7,049 nt of DNA from Prado023 sp039812125 (GTDB taxonomy: Bacteria > Actinomycetota > Actinomycetes > S36-B12 > CAIYMF01). Both the position numbers and the translations under genes were made by a program. A model generated the notes under the pieces. It was given only the letters and a program-made list of their open reading frames with translations. It searched no databases and was not told where the DNA came from. The stretch covers positions 1 through 7,049 of the forward strand of contig JBDHZV010000132.1 of the NCBI GenBank assembly GCA_039812125.1. Reading direction: 5' to 3'. Of this stretch, positions 1-5,849 are shown in pieces (the stretch's first letter is position 1; each line of letters opens with the position of its first letter).

Positions 1-24
1 GCCTGCACACGTCACGAGGGCGGG

Positions 25-933
25 TCAGGGCGCGCGCCGGTCGCCCGTCAGGCCCACCACGATCTCCAGGGTCTTGCGGACCTCCGCCGAGGAGCCCCTA
101 TTCCAGGCCACCTCCAGGGGCACGAACCCCGGCGGGTCGAGCGGGTACGAGGCGACCTCCGCCCACCCCTCCTGTTGGGCGAAATCAGCCGGGACGAGCG
201 AGAACGCGCGAGCGTCCTCGAGGAAGAAGCGCCAGGACCCCGAGATGCGCGACGTGCCGGTCAACACCAAGGGCTCGAGGCCGCGAGCGCGGCACAGCTC
301 CATCAGGTGGTCGTAGTACCTCGGATTGCGTTCCCTGGGCCAGAGCAGCAACGGGAGGTTCGCCAGGCTGCGCAGGTCGACTCGCGAGGTGCGCGCGGGC
401 AGCAGCGAGCGATGGAGCACCACGCGCAGCTCGTCCTGGCCGAGCCGGCGCTTGACCGCGCGGGTGGGATCGCCGATCAGATGCCCGATCCCGAGGTCCG
501 CGCGACCGCTCTCGACCGCCACCAGGACCTCGCCGGTCTCCACCTCGAGCGCCTGCAGGGTGATCCCGAGCTCCTGGTCGTCGATGGCCCGCAGCGTCTC
601 GGGCAGCAAGCGGTTCACGATGCTGGGCGAGGCCGCGATCGTGACCGCGCCCCGCCGTTCGCGGCGCGCGACCTCGGCCGCCTCCTCGAAGGAGCGCAGC
701 TGCGACAGGACCTCCGCGGCAGGTGGCCGCAGACGTTCGCCCGCCTGCGTCAGGGTCGTCCCGCCGGCCGACCGGTGGAACAGCGGCACCCCGATCGCAT
801 GCTCGAGCCGACGGATCTCCTTGCTCACCGTCGGCTGTGCGACGCCCAGCCGATCCGCCGCCCGGCCGAAGTGCAGGGTCGCCGCGACGGCCTCGAATGC
901 CCGGAGCTGGCTGAGCGTCACGTCCATAGCCAT
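25..933 (-). CDS. LysR-family transcriptional regulator, divergent from psuGK
   Basis: This 302-residue protein has the layout and length of a LysR-type regulator, a DNA-binding tetramer that responds to a small-molecule inducer. The N-terminal winged helix-turn-helix covers about residues 5-65: LSQLRAFEAVA, then HFGRAADRLGVAQPTVSKEI as the HTH, then RRLE, LFHR and LTQAGERL. A linker helix runs to about residue 90, and a periplasmic-binding-protein-like effector domain fills about 95-290. The ligand cannot be read from the sequence. The gene is divergent from psuG with an 89-bp gap, the usual arrangement for a LysR protein controlling its neighbour, so psuGK is the likely target (inference). 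Two in-frame ATGs (933 and 927) are possible starts. Neither has a Shine-Dalgarno sequence, and both lie inside a palindromic LysR box, so the mRNA may be leaderless and the gene autorepressed. The stop codon is at 25-27. Confidence 0.93.
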   Translation of the reverse strand: MAMDVTLSQLRAFEAVAATLHFGRAADRLGVAQPTVSKEIRRLEHAIGVPLFHRSAGGTTLTQAGERLRPPAAEVLSQLRSFEEAAEVARRERRGAVTIAASPSIVNRLLPETLRAIDDQELGITLQALEVETGEVLVAVESGRADLGIGHLIGDPTRAVKRRLGQDELRVVLHRSLLPARTSRVDLRSLANLPLLLWPRERNPRYYDHLMELCRARGLEPLVLTGTSRISGSWRFFLEDARAFSLVPADFAQQEGWAEVASYPLDPPGFVPLEVAWNRGSSAEVRKTLEIVVGLTGDRRAP

Positions 934-940
934 AGGCTAT
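926..940. promoter_or_regulatory. LysR box (T-N11-A palindrome) over the lysR start codon
   Basis: The sequence ATAGCC-ATA-GGCTAT is a perfect 6-bp inverted repeat with a 3-bp centre. It fits the classical LysR-box pattern ATAG-N7-CTAT, in which T927 and A939 form the T-N11-A signature. It overlaps both possible start codons of the divergent LysR gene. Its centre (933) lies 90 bp upstream of the psuG ATG, compatible with the usual recognition site near -65 if psuG transcription starts near position 997. That start point is a guess. Binding by this particular LysR protein is inferred from position and symmetry only. Confidence 0.6.
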
Positions 941-943
941 CGA

Positions 944-975
944 TCCATGCCCAGATGAATCTGTTCAGGCATGGA
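944..975. promoter_or_regulatory. Nested palindromes in the lysR-psuG divergent promoter
   Basis: The outer arms TCCATGCC (944-951) and GGCATGGA (968-975) are perfect complements separated by 16 bp. Inside them sits a second dyad, CAGAT-GA-ATCTG (952-963). The element lies between the LysR box and psuG, where the activation site of a LysR protein or the operator of another regulator would be expected. No convincing -35/-10 pair could be chosen in this gap, although TTCAGG at 964-969 with TACCGT at 985-990 is possible (spacing 15, short). Confidence 0.45.
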
Positions 976-1022
976 AGCTGGGGCTACCGTGCTCATCGAC
1001 AGCCCAGATGGAAGGAACCCAC

Positions 1023-1940
1023 ATGACCACGAACCCCGCCCTGCGGATCGCCGCCCCTGTCCAGGAAGCCCTCGCCAGTGGTACGCCCGTCGTCGCCCTC
1101 GAGTCGACGATCTTCACCCATGGCCTGCCCCGCCCCCGCAACGTCGAGGTCGCGCTGGCTGGCGAGGAGATCATTCGCGCGGCCGGAGCCGTGCCGGCCA
1201 CCATCGGCGTGGTGCACGGCCAGCCGGTGGTCGGCCTGACCGCCGACGAGATCAACGAGCTCGGCTACGACGACAACGTGACGAAGGCCTCGATCCGGGA
1301 CCTGTCGTACGCAGCGGTCACGAAGAAGAGCGCGGGCACCACGATCGCCGCGACCGCCCTTCTGGCCAACGCCGCGGGGATCCACGTGTTCGCGACGGGC
1401 GGTCTTGGTGGTGTCCACCACGGCGCTGCCCAGTCCTTCGATGAGTCCGCGGACATCTTCGCCCTCGCCGAGATCCCGATCGTGCTGGTCAGCTCCGGAG
1501 CGAAGGCGATCCTCGACATCCGCGCGACGTTGGAGCGCTTCGAGTCGCTGAGCATCCCGGTGGTGGGCTACCGCACCAACACCTACCCCGGCTTCTACGT
1601 GGCCGAGTCCGAGTACGCCCTGACCGCTCGCGTGGACGACCCCGCGGACGTGGCCACGATGGTCACCGCTCAGAAGGGCCTCGGCGTGCGCAGCGCCGTG
1701 CTGGTCGCCAACCCGGTGCCGGTCGACGAGCAGCTGGACCCGACCGAGCTCGACGCCGTGCTGCAGCGCGCCTGGGCCGCCGCCGACGAGCAGGGCATCT
1801 CCGGCCAGGCCTCGACCCCGTTCCTGCTCGACTACATCCGGGTGGCCACCGACGGACGTAGCCTCGAAGCGAACGTCGCCCTCTACAACAACAACATCCG
1901 GCTGGCCGTGCGGATCGCCGCCGAGTTGGCGAGGCCGTGA
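1023..1940 (+). CDS. psuG: Pseudouridine-5'-phosphate glycosidase PsuG
   Basis: This cytosolic enzyme (305 residues; E. coli PsuG is of similar size) is expected to split the C-C glycosidic bond of pseudouridine-5'-phosphate, giving uracil and ribose-5-phosphate with a divalent metal. Family signatures are clear: VALESTIFTHGLPRPRN (24-40), NVTKAS (85-90), GTTIAATALLANAAGIHVFATGGLGGVHHGA (105-135, read in segments), ESADI (141-145) and GAKAILDI (159-166). The E. coli active-site residues Glu31, Lys93, Asp149 and Lys166 appear to correspond to Glu27, Lys88, Asp144 and Lys161; Lys161 would be the Schiff-base lysine. The ATG at 1023 is chosen over an in-frame ATG at 1008 because GGAAGGA (1010-1016) sits 6 nt before it. 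The gene overlaps psuK by one base (TGATG). The related IndA/AlnA proteins of pigment pathways are the main alternative, but the kinase partner favours pseudouridine breakdown. Confidence 0.92.
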   Translation: MTTNPALRIAAPVQEALASGTPVVALESTIFTHGLPRPRNVEVALAGEEIIRAAGAVPATIGVVHGQPVVGLTADEINELGYDDNVTKASIRDLSYAAVTKKSAGTTIAATALLANAAGIHVFATGGLGGVHHGAAQSFDESADIFALAEIPIVLVSSGAKAILDIRATLERFESLSIPVVGYRTNTYPGFYVAESEYALTARVDDPADVATMVTAQKGLGVRSAVLVANPVPVDEQLDPTELDAVLQRAWAAADEQGISGQASTPFLLDYIRVATDGRSLEANVALYNNNIRLAVRIAAELARP

Positions 1941-2854
1941 TGCTCGGAGTCATCGGCGACGTCGTCCAGGACGTGGTCGTCTGGCAGTTGGAGGAGGTGC
2001 GCGAGGCCACCGACACCAAGTCCGAGGTGCGGATGCGCCGCGGCGGCTCGGCGGCCAACGTGGCCGCGTTCGCAGCGCCGCGCTATCCCACCCGGTTCAT
2101 CGGCTGCGTCGGTGACGACCTCGCCGGGGTGGCCCTGACCCGGGACCTCGAGGAGCGCGGGGTCCAGGTGCGGATGCAGGTCCGCGACAACACCGGGATG
2201 ATCGTCGTGCTGATCGACCGCAAGGGCGAGCGCGTGATGTTCCCGAGCAGGGCTGCCTGCACCCAGCTGGAGACCCTCGACCCGGCGTGGCTGGACGACG
2301 TGGAGATCCTGCACGTCACCGCCTACTCGTTCGAAAGCGGCACGACCGCCCAGACCGTGCTCGACGCGGTTCACGAGCACAAGGCGCGCGGCGGCCTGGT
2401 CTCGATGGACGTCTCCTCGGTCGGCATGATCGACCACTTCGGCGTCGAGGCCTTCCTCGACCTGATGGCCGACTGCCAGCCCGACTTCATCTCAGCGAAC
2501 CGCGACGAGGCGAGCTACCTCGGCCTCGCGGACGGACCTGTGCCCGGGTCCAACCTGGCCCGGTACGGCGACGCGATCCTGCTCGCTCGACAGGGTCAGC
2601 AGCCCACGTACCTGTTCAGCACCGGCGAGCACCTCGCGGCCGTCCCGGTCACCCCGGTGGAGGTCGTGCTCGATCTGACCGGCGCCGGCGACGCCTTCAA
2701 TGCAGGCTTCCTGACCTCCTACCTGCTCACCGGCGGCGACCCGATCGCCAGCTGCCTGGCCGGCCACGCCCTGGCCGCCCGGGTGCTGGGCAGCCCCGGC
2801 GCGACCGAGCCGCCGCTGGACAGCCCGACAGCACACTCACCAGCGGCCGGGTGA
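1940..2854 (+). CDS. psuK: PfkB-family kinase, probable pseudouridine kinase PsuK
   Basis: This 304-residue ribokinase/PfkB-fold kinase probably phosphorylates pseudouridine at the 5' hydroxyl with ATP, feeding PsuG. The first family signature, GGSAAN, is at 35-40. The NxxE motif for Mg/phosphate contacts is NRDE (187-190). The second signature is DLTGAGDAFNAGF (245-257), with the catalytic base Asp251 and the anion hole GAGD. The ATG at 1940 overlaps the psuG stop (TGA 1938-1940). A GTG one codon earlier is also possible. GAGG at 1931-1934 is a suitable ribosome site, so translational coupling is likely. The substrate is inferred from the neighbour: PfkB members also act on ribose, adenosine and other sugars. 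The last 15 or so residues are Pro/Ser/Ala-rich and low in complexity, and the gene abuts a zone of gene fragments, so its original 3' end may have been altered. Confidence 0.85.
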   Translation: MLGVIGDVVQDVVVWQLEEVREATDTKSEVRMRRGGSAANVAAFAAPRYPTRFIGCVGDDLAGVALTRDLEERGVQVRMQVRDNTGMIVVLIDRKGERVMFPSRAACTQLETLDPAWLDDVEILHVTAYSFESGTTAQTVLDAVHEHKARGGLVSMDVSSVGMIDHFGVEAFLDLMADCQPDFISANRDEASYLGLADGPVPGSNLARYGDAILLARQGQQPTYLFSTGEHLAAVPVTPVEVVLDLTGAGDAFNAGFLTSYLLTGGDPIASCLAGHALAARVLGSPGATEPPLDSPTAHSPAAG

Positions 2855-2856
2855 CA

Positions 2857-2875
2857 CGGCAGTCGCTGCCTGCCG
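2857..2875 (+). terminator. Weak hairpin just after psuK
   Basis: Three bases after the psuK stop codon, CGGCAG (2857-2862) can pair with CTGCCG (2870-2875) around a 7-nt loop. Alternatively GGCAG (2858-2862) can pair with CTGCC (2866-2870) around a TCG loop. There is no T-run downstream. In high-GC actinobacteria such T-poor hairpins can act as terminators, but the stem is short and the call is tentative. Confidence 0.25.
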
Positions 2876-2926
2876 ACGCCACCCGCCCCGCGCATCATCG
2901 TGGGCTCGAGAGAGCTGCGCTGGGTC

Positions 2927-3091
2927 CAGTCGGACGGCATTGGTGAGTTCGTCGACGAGCAGCAGGTCGGCACGCATGTGACCGCCCCGGAACGACGCGC
3001 TGCCGACCATGTGGCTGGCGATCGGCGGCGTGATCATCCGGACCAGCCCGGCGAGCAGCAGGATGCCCACGACCTCCGGCTCGCGCGGCTT
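2927..3091 (-). pseudogene. C-terminal remnant resembling MrpG/MnhG antiporter subunit
   Basis: Read on the minus strand, about 55 residues look like the C-terminal end of the G subunit of an Mrp-type monovalent cation/proton antiporter. A hydrophobic segment VVGILLLAGLVRMITPP is followed by IASHMVGSASFRGGHMRADL and LLVDEL. Known MnhG proteins carry a comparable last membrane helix ending in a TAPVAAH-like motif, then an ARAAYR-like segment and a VDEL-like tail. The N-terminal two thirds are absent: upstream in the same frame the sequence becomes the antisense of the ABC fragment. No MnhE or MnhF partner is visible. The family match is from memory of motifs and is moderate. A chance open frame in GC-rich DNA is the alternative. 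Confidence 0.42.
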
Positions 3092-3093
3092 CG

Positions 3094-3320
3094 CCACCGA
3101 GAAGGACCTGGGCATCGTGCTCGTCGACCACAAGCTCGACGAGCTGTACCGGGTCGCCAACCGGATCGTGGCCCTGGTCGACGGACGGGTGCGCATCGAC
3201 GCCCCACTGGCCAGCCTGGACCGCGCTCAGATCGTCGAGGCGATCGCCGGCGAGGAGGGCGTGGGCCTGATGCACGCCGCCGCCGACGTGACCGACGCCG
3301 TAGAGGAGGCCGCGCAGCAT
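3094..3320 (+). pseudogene. Fragment of a sugar/nucleoside-type ABC transporter ATPase
   Basis: About 60-75 residues in the plus frame match the end of a nucleotide-binding domain of the RbsA/MglA/YufO class. They include LGIVLVDHKLDELYRVANRI, where the His is the H-loop (switch) residue, then VALVDGRVRIDAPLASLDRAQIVEAIAGEE (read in two parts), the typical strand and tail leading to the linker. Walker A, the signature motif and Walker B are all missing upstream, and no second ATPase domain follows. It therefore cannot be a working ATPase. Importers of this class carry ribose and nucleosides, so it may be what remains of a pseudouridine or ribose importer once linked to psuGK. That link is inference. 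The open frame continues to 3482, but the later part does not read as protein. Confidence 0.6.
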
Positions 3321-3711
3321 GCGGCACCCGCCCCGTCCTTGCGGGCCCGGTCGACGTCACCGCCGTACACCACTTGGCCGGATGGCGCAGGATGGCCTTG
3401 GCATGCGAGGTGGCCTCCTCGCTCGAGTGCACGTAGCTGTGCAGGGTGTAGAACTCGGTCGAGCCCCTGGCGGGCACCTTGAGGCCGCCGGTGCTGCTGT
3501 AGCTCAGCGCAGTCGGGTCCACGACCGTGCTCGAAGGGACGGTGCGGTCGATCCGGTACTCCGCGCTGCCGCTCTGCATGATGTCCCACATGCTGCGCAG
3601 CCTGCCGAAGGTGTACTTCACGCCCCCGTCCGTGGCCGCGATGGCACGCGTCCAGTCCGGGTACTTCTCCGCAAGGGATCGCCCGCGAGCGGCGACCGCC
3701 ACGGAGCCCAT
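3313..3711 (-). pseudogene. Remnant of an unrecognised protein with an apparent frameshift
   Basis: From 3711 down to about 3351 the minus strand encodes about 120 residues that look like real protein rather than antisense noise. The composition is balanced, with many aromatic residues and few of the Arg/Pro runs typical of shadow frames. Segments include KYPDWTRAIAATDGG, YTFGRLRSMWDIMQSGSAEY, SSTVVDPTALSYSS and STEFYTLHSYVHSSEEA. Near 3350 the protein-like character moves to another minus frame: ILRHPAK would continue as VVYGGDVDRARKDG. This suggests a one-base indel, after which the remnant stops where the ABC fragment begins. I do not recognise the family. A start at the ATG 3711 (GAGG lies just upstream) is possible but unproven, and an internal fragment is equally likely. 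Confidence 0.5.
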
Positions 3712-3774
3712 CCTCGGCCCTGCGTTGGCACACTGTGGGGGGCCGCCTGTTGCGCGGTCGGGTGATCGCGCGGG

Positions 3775-3793
3775 CTTGCCGGGCATCGGCAAC
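3775..3793. promoter_or_regulatory. Palindromic operator candidate upstream of the PucR-type gene (copy 1)
   Basis: CTTGCC-GGGCATC-GGCAAC is an inverted repeat with 5 perfectly paired bases per arm (TTGCC/GGCAA). It has the same 7-bp spacing as two copies in the Gre/USP gap, and 15 of 19 positions equal the copy at 5735-5753. It ends 17 bp before the GTG proposed as the start of the regulator gene, a position suited to repression of that gene. Autoregulation by the adjacent PucR-type protein is possible but not shown. Confidence 0.5.
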
Positions 3794-3810
3794 TTCGATG
3801 TACTGGCCGG

Positions 3811-5043
3811 GTGGCGCGAACAGGCTACGGGACCTCTCCCGGTCGGCGCGGTGGCAAGCTCGTACCGCCGCCGGCGGCGGATCCACGCGAGGCTGGCTGG
3901 CTGACTGCGGTGGCGGTGGCGGCTGCGGACCGTGCGGGGGCACCGATCGAGTTGCTGGGCGACTACCTGCCCCTGCTCGCTGATGCCGCCGCAACGGGTC
4001 GCCAGCCTCGCGAGCGGGAGCTGGCCGCCGTGGCCGCGCTGGGGCGCAGCGCGGCAGAACGGGGTGTACCAGCGGCGCGGGCGGTCGACCTCTACCTGTC
4101 GGCGGCGTGGCGGCTGTGGCGAGCGCTGCCAGACGAGGTGCGGTCCTCAGACAGCGAGGTTGTCCGTGCGGCTGCCGAGGCGGTGCTGCGGGTCGTCGAT
4201 GGCGCGGTGGCCGCACTGGTCGGCGGCTACGAGGCCGCCGGTCGGCAGCGGATCCGCCGGGAGGAGGCGGCGCGACGCGAGCTGGTCGATGACCTGCTGC
4301 GCGGCGATTCCGACCTCGCGGGCCTGATCGAACGTGGCGAGCCGTTCGGCCTGGACCTGGCCCGGGCGCATCGGGTGGCATTGGCTGCCCCGGCCCGGAG
4401 GCTGCCTGACGCCGAGTTGGCGGTCAGTGCTCTGGAACGGCGGATCCTGGACCGGTTCGGTGACCGTGGCGTCCTGGTCGCGACAAAGGACGGCCTGCTG
4501 GTGGTGCTGACCCCGACTGAGGCCCACACGCGGGCCCGTCGCGCTGCGGATGGGGACCTTGCCCAGTTGGTGCACGTAGAGCTCGCCCGGCTGCCAGCGG
4601 GTGGGCCCTGGCAGGTGGCGGAGGGCCGACCGTATCCGGGGGCCTACGGGGTGGCCCGCTCCTACGAGGAGGCCCGCGAGGCGCTGGCACTGGTCCAGCG
4701 GCTGCGGATGGACCAACCCGTCGTGCACGCCCGCGACCTGCTGATCTACCGGGTGCTGGCGCGCGACCAGGCCGCCATCGTCGACCTGGTCGAGTCAGTC
4801 CTCACTCCGCTGACCCATGCCCGTGGGGGTGCGGAGCCCTGGCTGGCGACCCTGGAGGCGTACTTCGCGGCCAATGATGTCGCCACCGTCGCCGCGCGGC
4901 GCCTGCACCTGTCCGTGCGGGCGGTCACCTACCGACTGGCCCGGGTCCGGGCGATGACCGGCTATGACCCGGCCGACCCCATGCAGCGGTTCACCCTCTA
5001 CACGGCGGTACTCGGTGCCAGGCTCCTGGGCTGGCCCACCTGA
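3811..5043 (+). CDS. PucR/CdaR-type transcriptional regulator with RsbRD-like N-terminus
   Basis: This 410-residue cytosolic regulator has three parts. About residues 45-145 are helical and resemble the RsbRD N-terminal sensor domain (LLGDYLPLLADAA, then GVPAARAVDLYLSAAWRLW). About 185-295 resemble the degenerate GGDEF-like domain of CdaR/PucR proteins, ending in GRPYPGAYGVARSYEEAREAL (read in two parts). The C-terminal HTH_30 domain, about 345-408, contains LEAYFAANDVATVAARRLHL and SVRAVTYRLARVRAMTG, then the usual RFTLYTAVLGARLL end. Actinobacteria carry many such paralogues and their effectors are mostly unknown. The classical PucR purine-sensing domain is absent. The GTG at 3811 is the most upstream start; it has no good ribosome site, and the first 25 or so residues are not family-like, so the true start may lie further in. 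A palindrome shared with the Gre/USP gap precedes it. Its 3' end overlaps the convergent Gre-like gene by 46 bp. Confidence 0.88.
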   Translation: MARTGYGTSPGRRGGKLVPPPAADPREAGWLTAVAVAAADRAGAPIELLGDYLPLLADAAATGRQPRERELAAVAALGRSAAERGVPAARAVDLYLSAAWRLWRALPDEVRSSDSEVVRAAAEAVLRVVDGAVAALVGGYEAAGRQRIRREEAARRELVDDLLRGDSDLAGLIERGEPFGLDLARAHRVALAAPARRLPDAELAVSALERRILDRFGDRGVLVATKDGLLVVLTPTEAHTRARRAADGDLAQLVHVELARLPAGGPWQVAEGRPYPGAYGVARSYEEAREALALVQRLRMDQPVVHARDLLIYRVLARDQAAIVDLVESVLTPLTHARGGAEPWLATLEAYFAANDVATVAARRLHLSVRAVTYRLARVRAMTGYDPADPMQRFTLYTAVLGARLLGWPT

Positions 5044-5609
5044 CCCCGCGCCTTACGCCGGTGCAGACCGCGGAACGCGCGCCGTCCGTCAGCCTGGCTG
5101 CCGGGAGGCAGGTTCGGGCGCACTGCCGCCAGGACGCGGACGTGGTACCGGCGTGCCGGGGCGTCCACCGCCACCTGCTGGCCCACCTGCGCACCGAGCA
5201 GCGCCCGACCCATCGGCGACTCCACCGAGATGCGCTCGCTGTCCAGGGGCGCCTCGATCGGATCGACCAGGCGCACCCGCTCCACGCGCGGCTCGCCGTT
5301 CGCTGCGGGGAACTCGACCATCGCCAGGTCGCCGAGCTCCACCCGTGAGTGGTCGGCCTTCATGACCGGGACGACGCCGGCCACCGCCAGTGCCGCCTCG
5401 AGTCCGTCCAGCTCCGCCAGCGCTCGGTCGAGGTCCAGCCGGGCCGATCCATCGCTGCGGCCGTCCACGACCGCGGCCCGCAGTGCGGGGATCTGGGACT
5501 CGCGCAGTCGCGTGGCGCGGTCCTCGAGCAGCGCCCGGCCGTCCAGGGTCAGCATGGGTCGCGCAAGCGGTCGCTGCGGTGTGGAGACGATCGCGGTCGT
5601 GATGCTCAT
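4998..5609 (-). CDS. GreA/GreB-family RNA polymerase-binding protein with C-terminal extension
   Basis: The protein has 203 residues, against about 160 for GreA. An N-terminal helical part (about 20-78) would form the coiled coil that enters the polymerase secondary channel. The C-terminal FKBP-like domain (about 85-162) carries the family signatures: VELGDLAMVEF, RLVDPIEAPLDSERISVESP, MGRALLGAQVGQQVAVDAP. The GDLxEN acidic tip motif that lets GreA stimulate RNA cleavage is not recognisable; the corresponding stretch reads RSDGSARLDLDRA. It may therefore be a Gfh/Rv3788-like modulator or inhibitor rather than a true cleavage factor (inference). The ATG at 5609 is chosen because AAGGAGG (5626-5620) lies 10 nt upstream; an open frame 22 codons longer has no such support. 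Residues 163-203 are Arg/Pro-rich and unlike the family, and run into the 3' end of the convergent regulator, so an original stop codon may have been lost. Confidence 0.8.
   Translation of the reverse strand: MSITTAIVSTPQRPLARPMLTLDGRALLEDRATRLRESQIPALRAAVVDGRSDGSARLDLDRALAELDGLEAALAVAGVVPVMKADHSRVELGDLAMVEFPAANGEPRVERVRLVDPIEAPLDSERISVESPMGRALLGAQVGQQVAVDAPARRYHVRVLAAVRPNLPPGSQADGRRAFRGLHRRKARGQVGQPRSLAPSTAV
5098..5111. other. Small GC hairpin near the convergent gene ends
   Basis: CTGCC (5098-5102) and GGCAG (5107-5111) form a 5-bp stem closed by a GGGA tetraloop, 55 nt past the stop of the PucR-type gene. It lies at the point where the recognisable Gre domain ends. It could help end transcription from either side, but has no T-run and is short. 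Confidence 0.2.
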
Positions 5610-5734
5610 CGGTCGCAGACCTCCTTCGTGGTGGGGTCGGCTGGAGTGGTGTTGTTCGCCCTGCCGTGTCTCCACCCTGCCCCGCGATCACCGCACCGCC
5701 CACGGGTGTGGCCGGCCAACTCCGTCGGCCCGCC

Positions 5735-5753
5735 GTTGCCGGACCCCGGCAAC
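5735..5753. promoter_or_regulatory. Palindromic operator candidate, Gre-proximal (copy 2)
   Basis: GTTGCCGG-ACC-CCGGCAAC is a perfect inverted repeat with 8-bp arms and a 3-bp centre. It ends 125 bp before the Gre-like ATG on the minus strand. It matches the USP-proximal copy at 16 of 19 positions. The size and symmetry suit a dimeric repressor or activator. Confidence 0.6.
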
Positions 5754-5849
5754 CACTTGGGCGGCAAGCGGCACATGCCCGCGGCCCGCCTGGGCCACTG
5801 CGGTCGTCCCGGGCCCGGGCCCCGGCCGATCCAAGCGCATCGGTCCGCG

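Larger units (their letters stand above)
2855..3810. other. Gene-fragment zone without an intact gene
   Basis: This stretch of about 950 bp between psuK and the PucR-type regulator has no open frame that reads as one complete protein. Protein-like segments change strand and frame along it: minus at about 2927-3091, plus at about 3094-3320, and minus at about 3313-3711. Each is entered separately. I saw no transposase, terminal inverted repeats or tRNA that would explain the patchwork. The first junction, near 3092, is abrupt. Confidence 0.6.

Noticed and set aside
175..1026. Long plus-strand open frame opposite the LysR gene
   Set aside because: It is antisense to a clear LysR protein and has Arg/Gln/His-rich, non-family composition.
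2900..3436. 178-residue plus-strand open frame in the fragment zone
   Set aside because: It is rich in Arg/Gly/Asp runs typical of shadow frames; another frame of the same strand carries the recognisable ABC ATPase piece.
3227..4381. 384-residue minus-strand open frame
   Set aside because: Most of it is Arg/Pro-rich antisense of the PucR-type gene; only a short stretch near 3313-3351 looks like protein and is treated as part of the frameshifted remnant.
5808..5825. GC-only block with CCCGGGCCCGGG self-complementarity
   Set aside because: Low complexity in a GC-rich genome; it does not recur elsewhere in the window.
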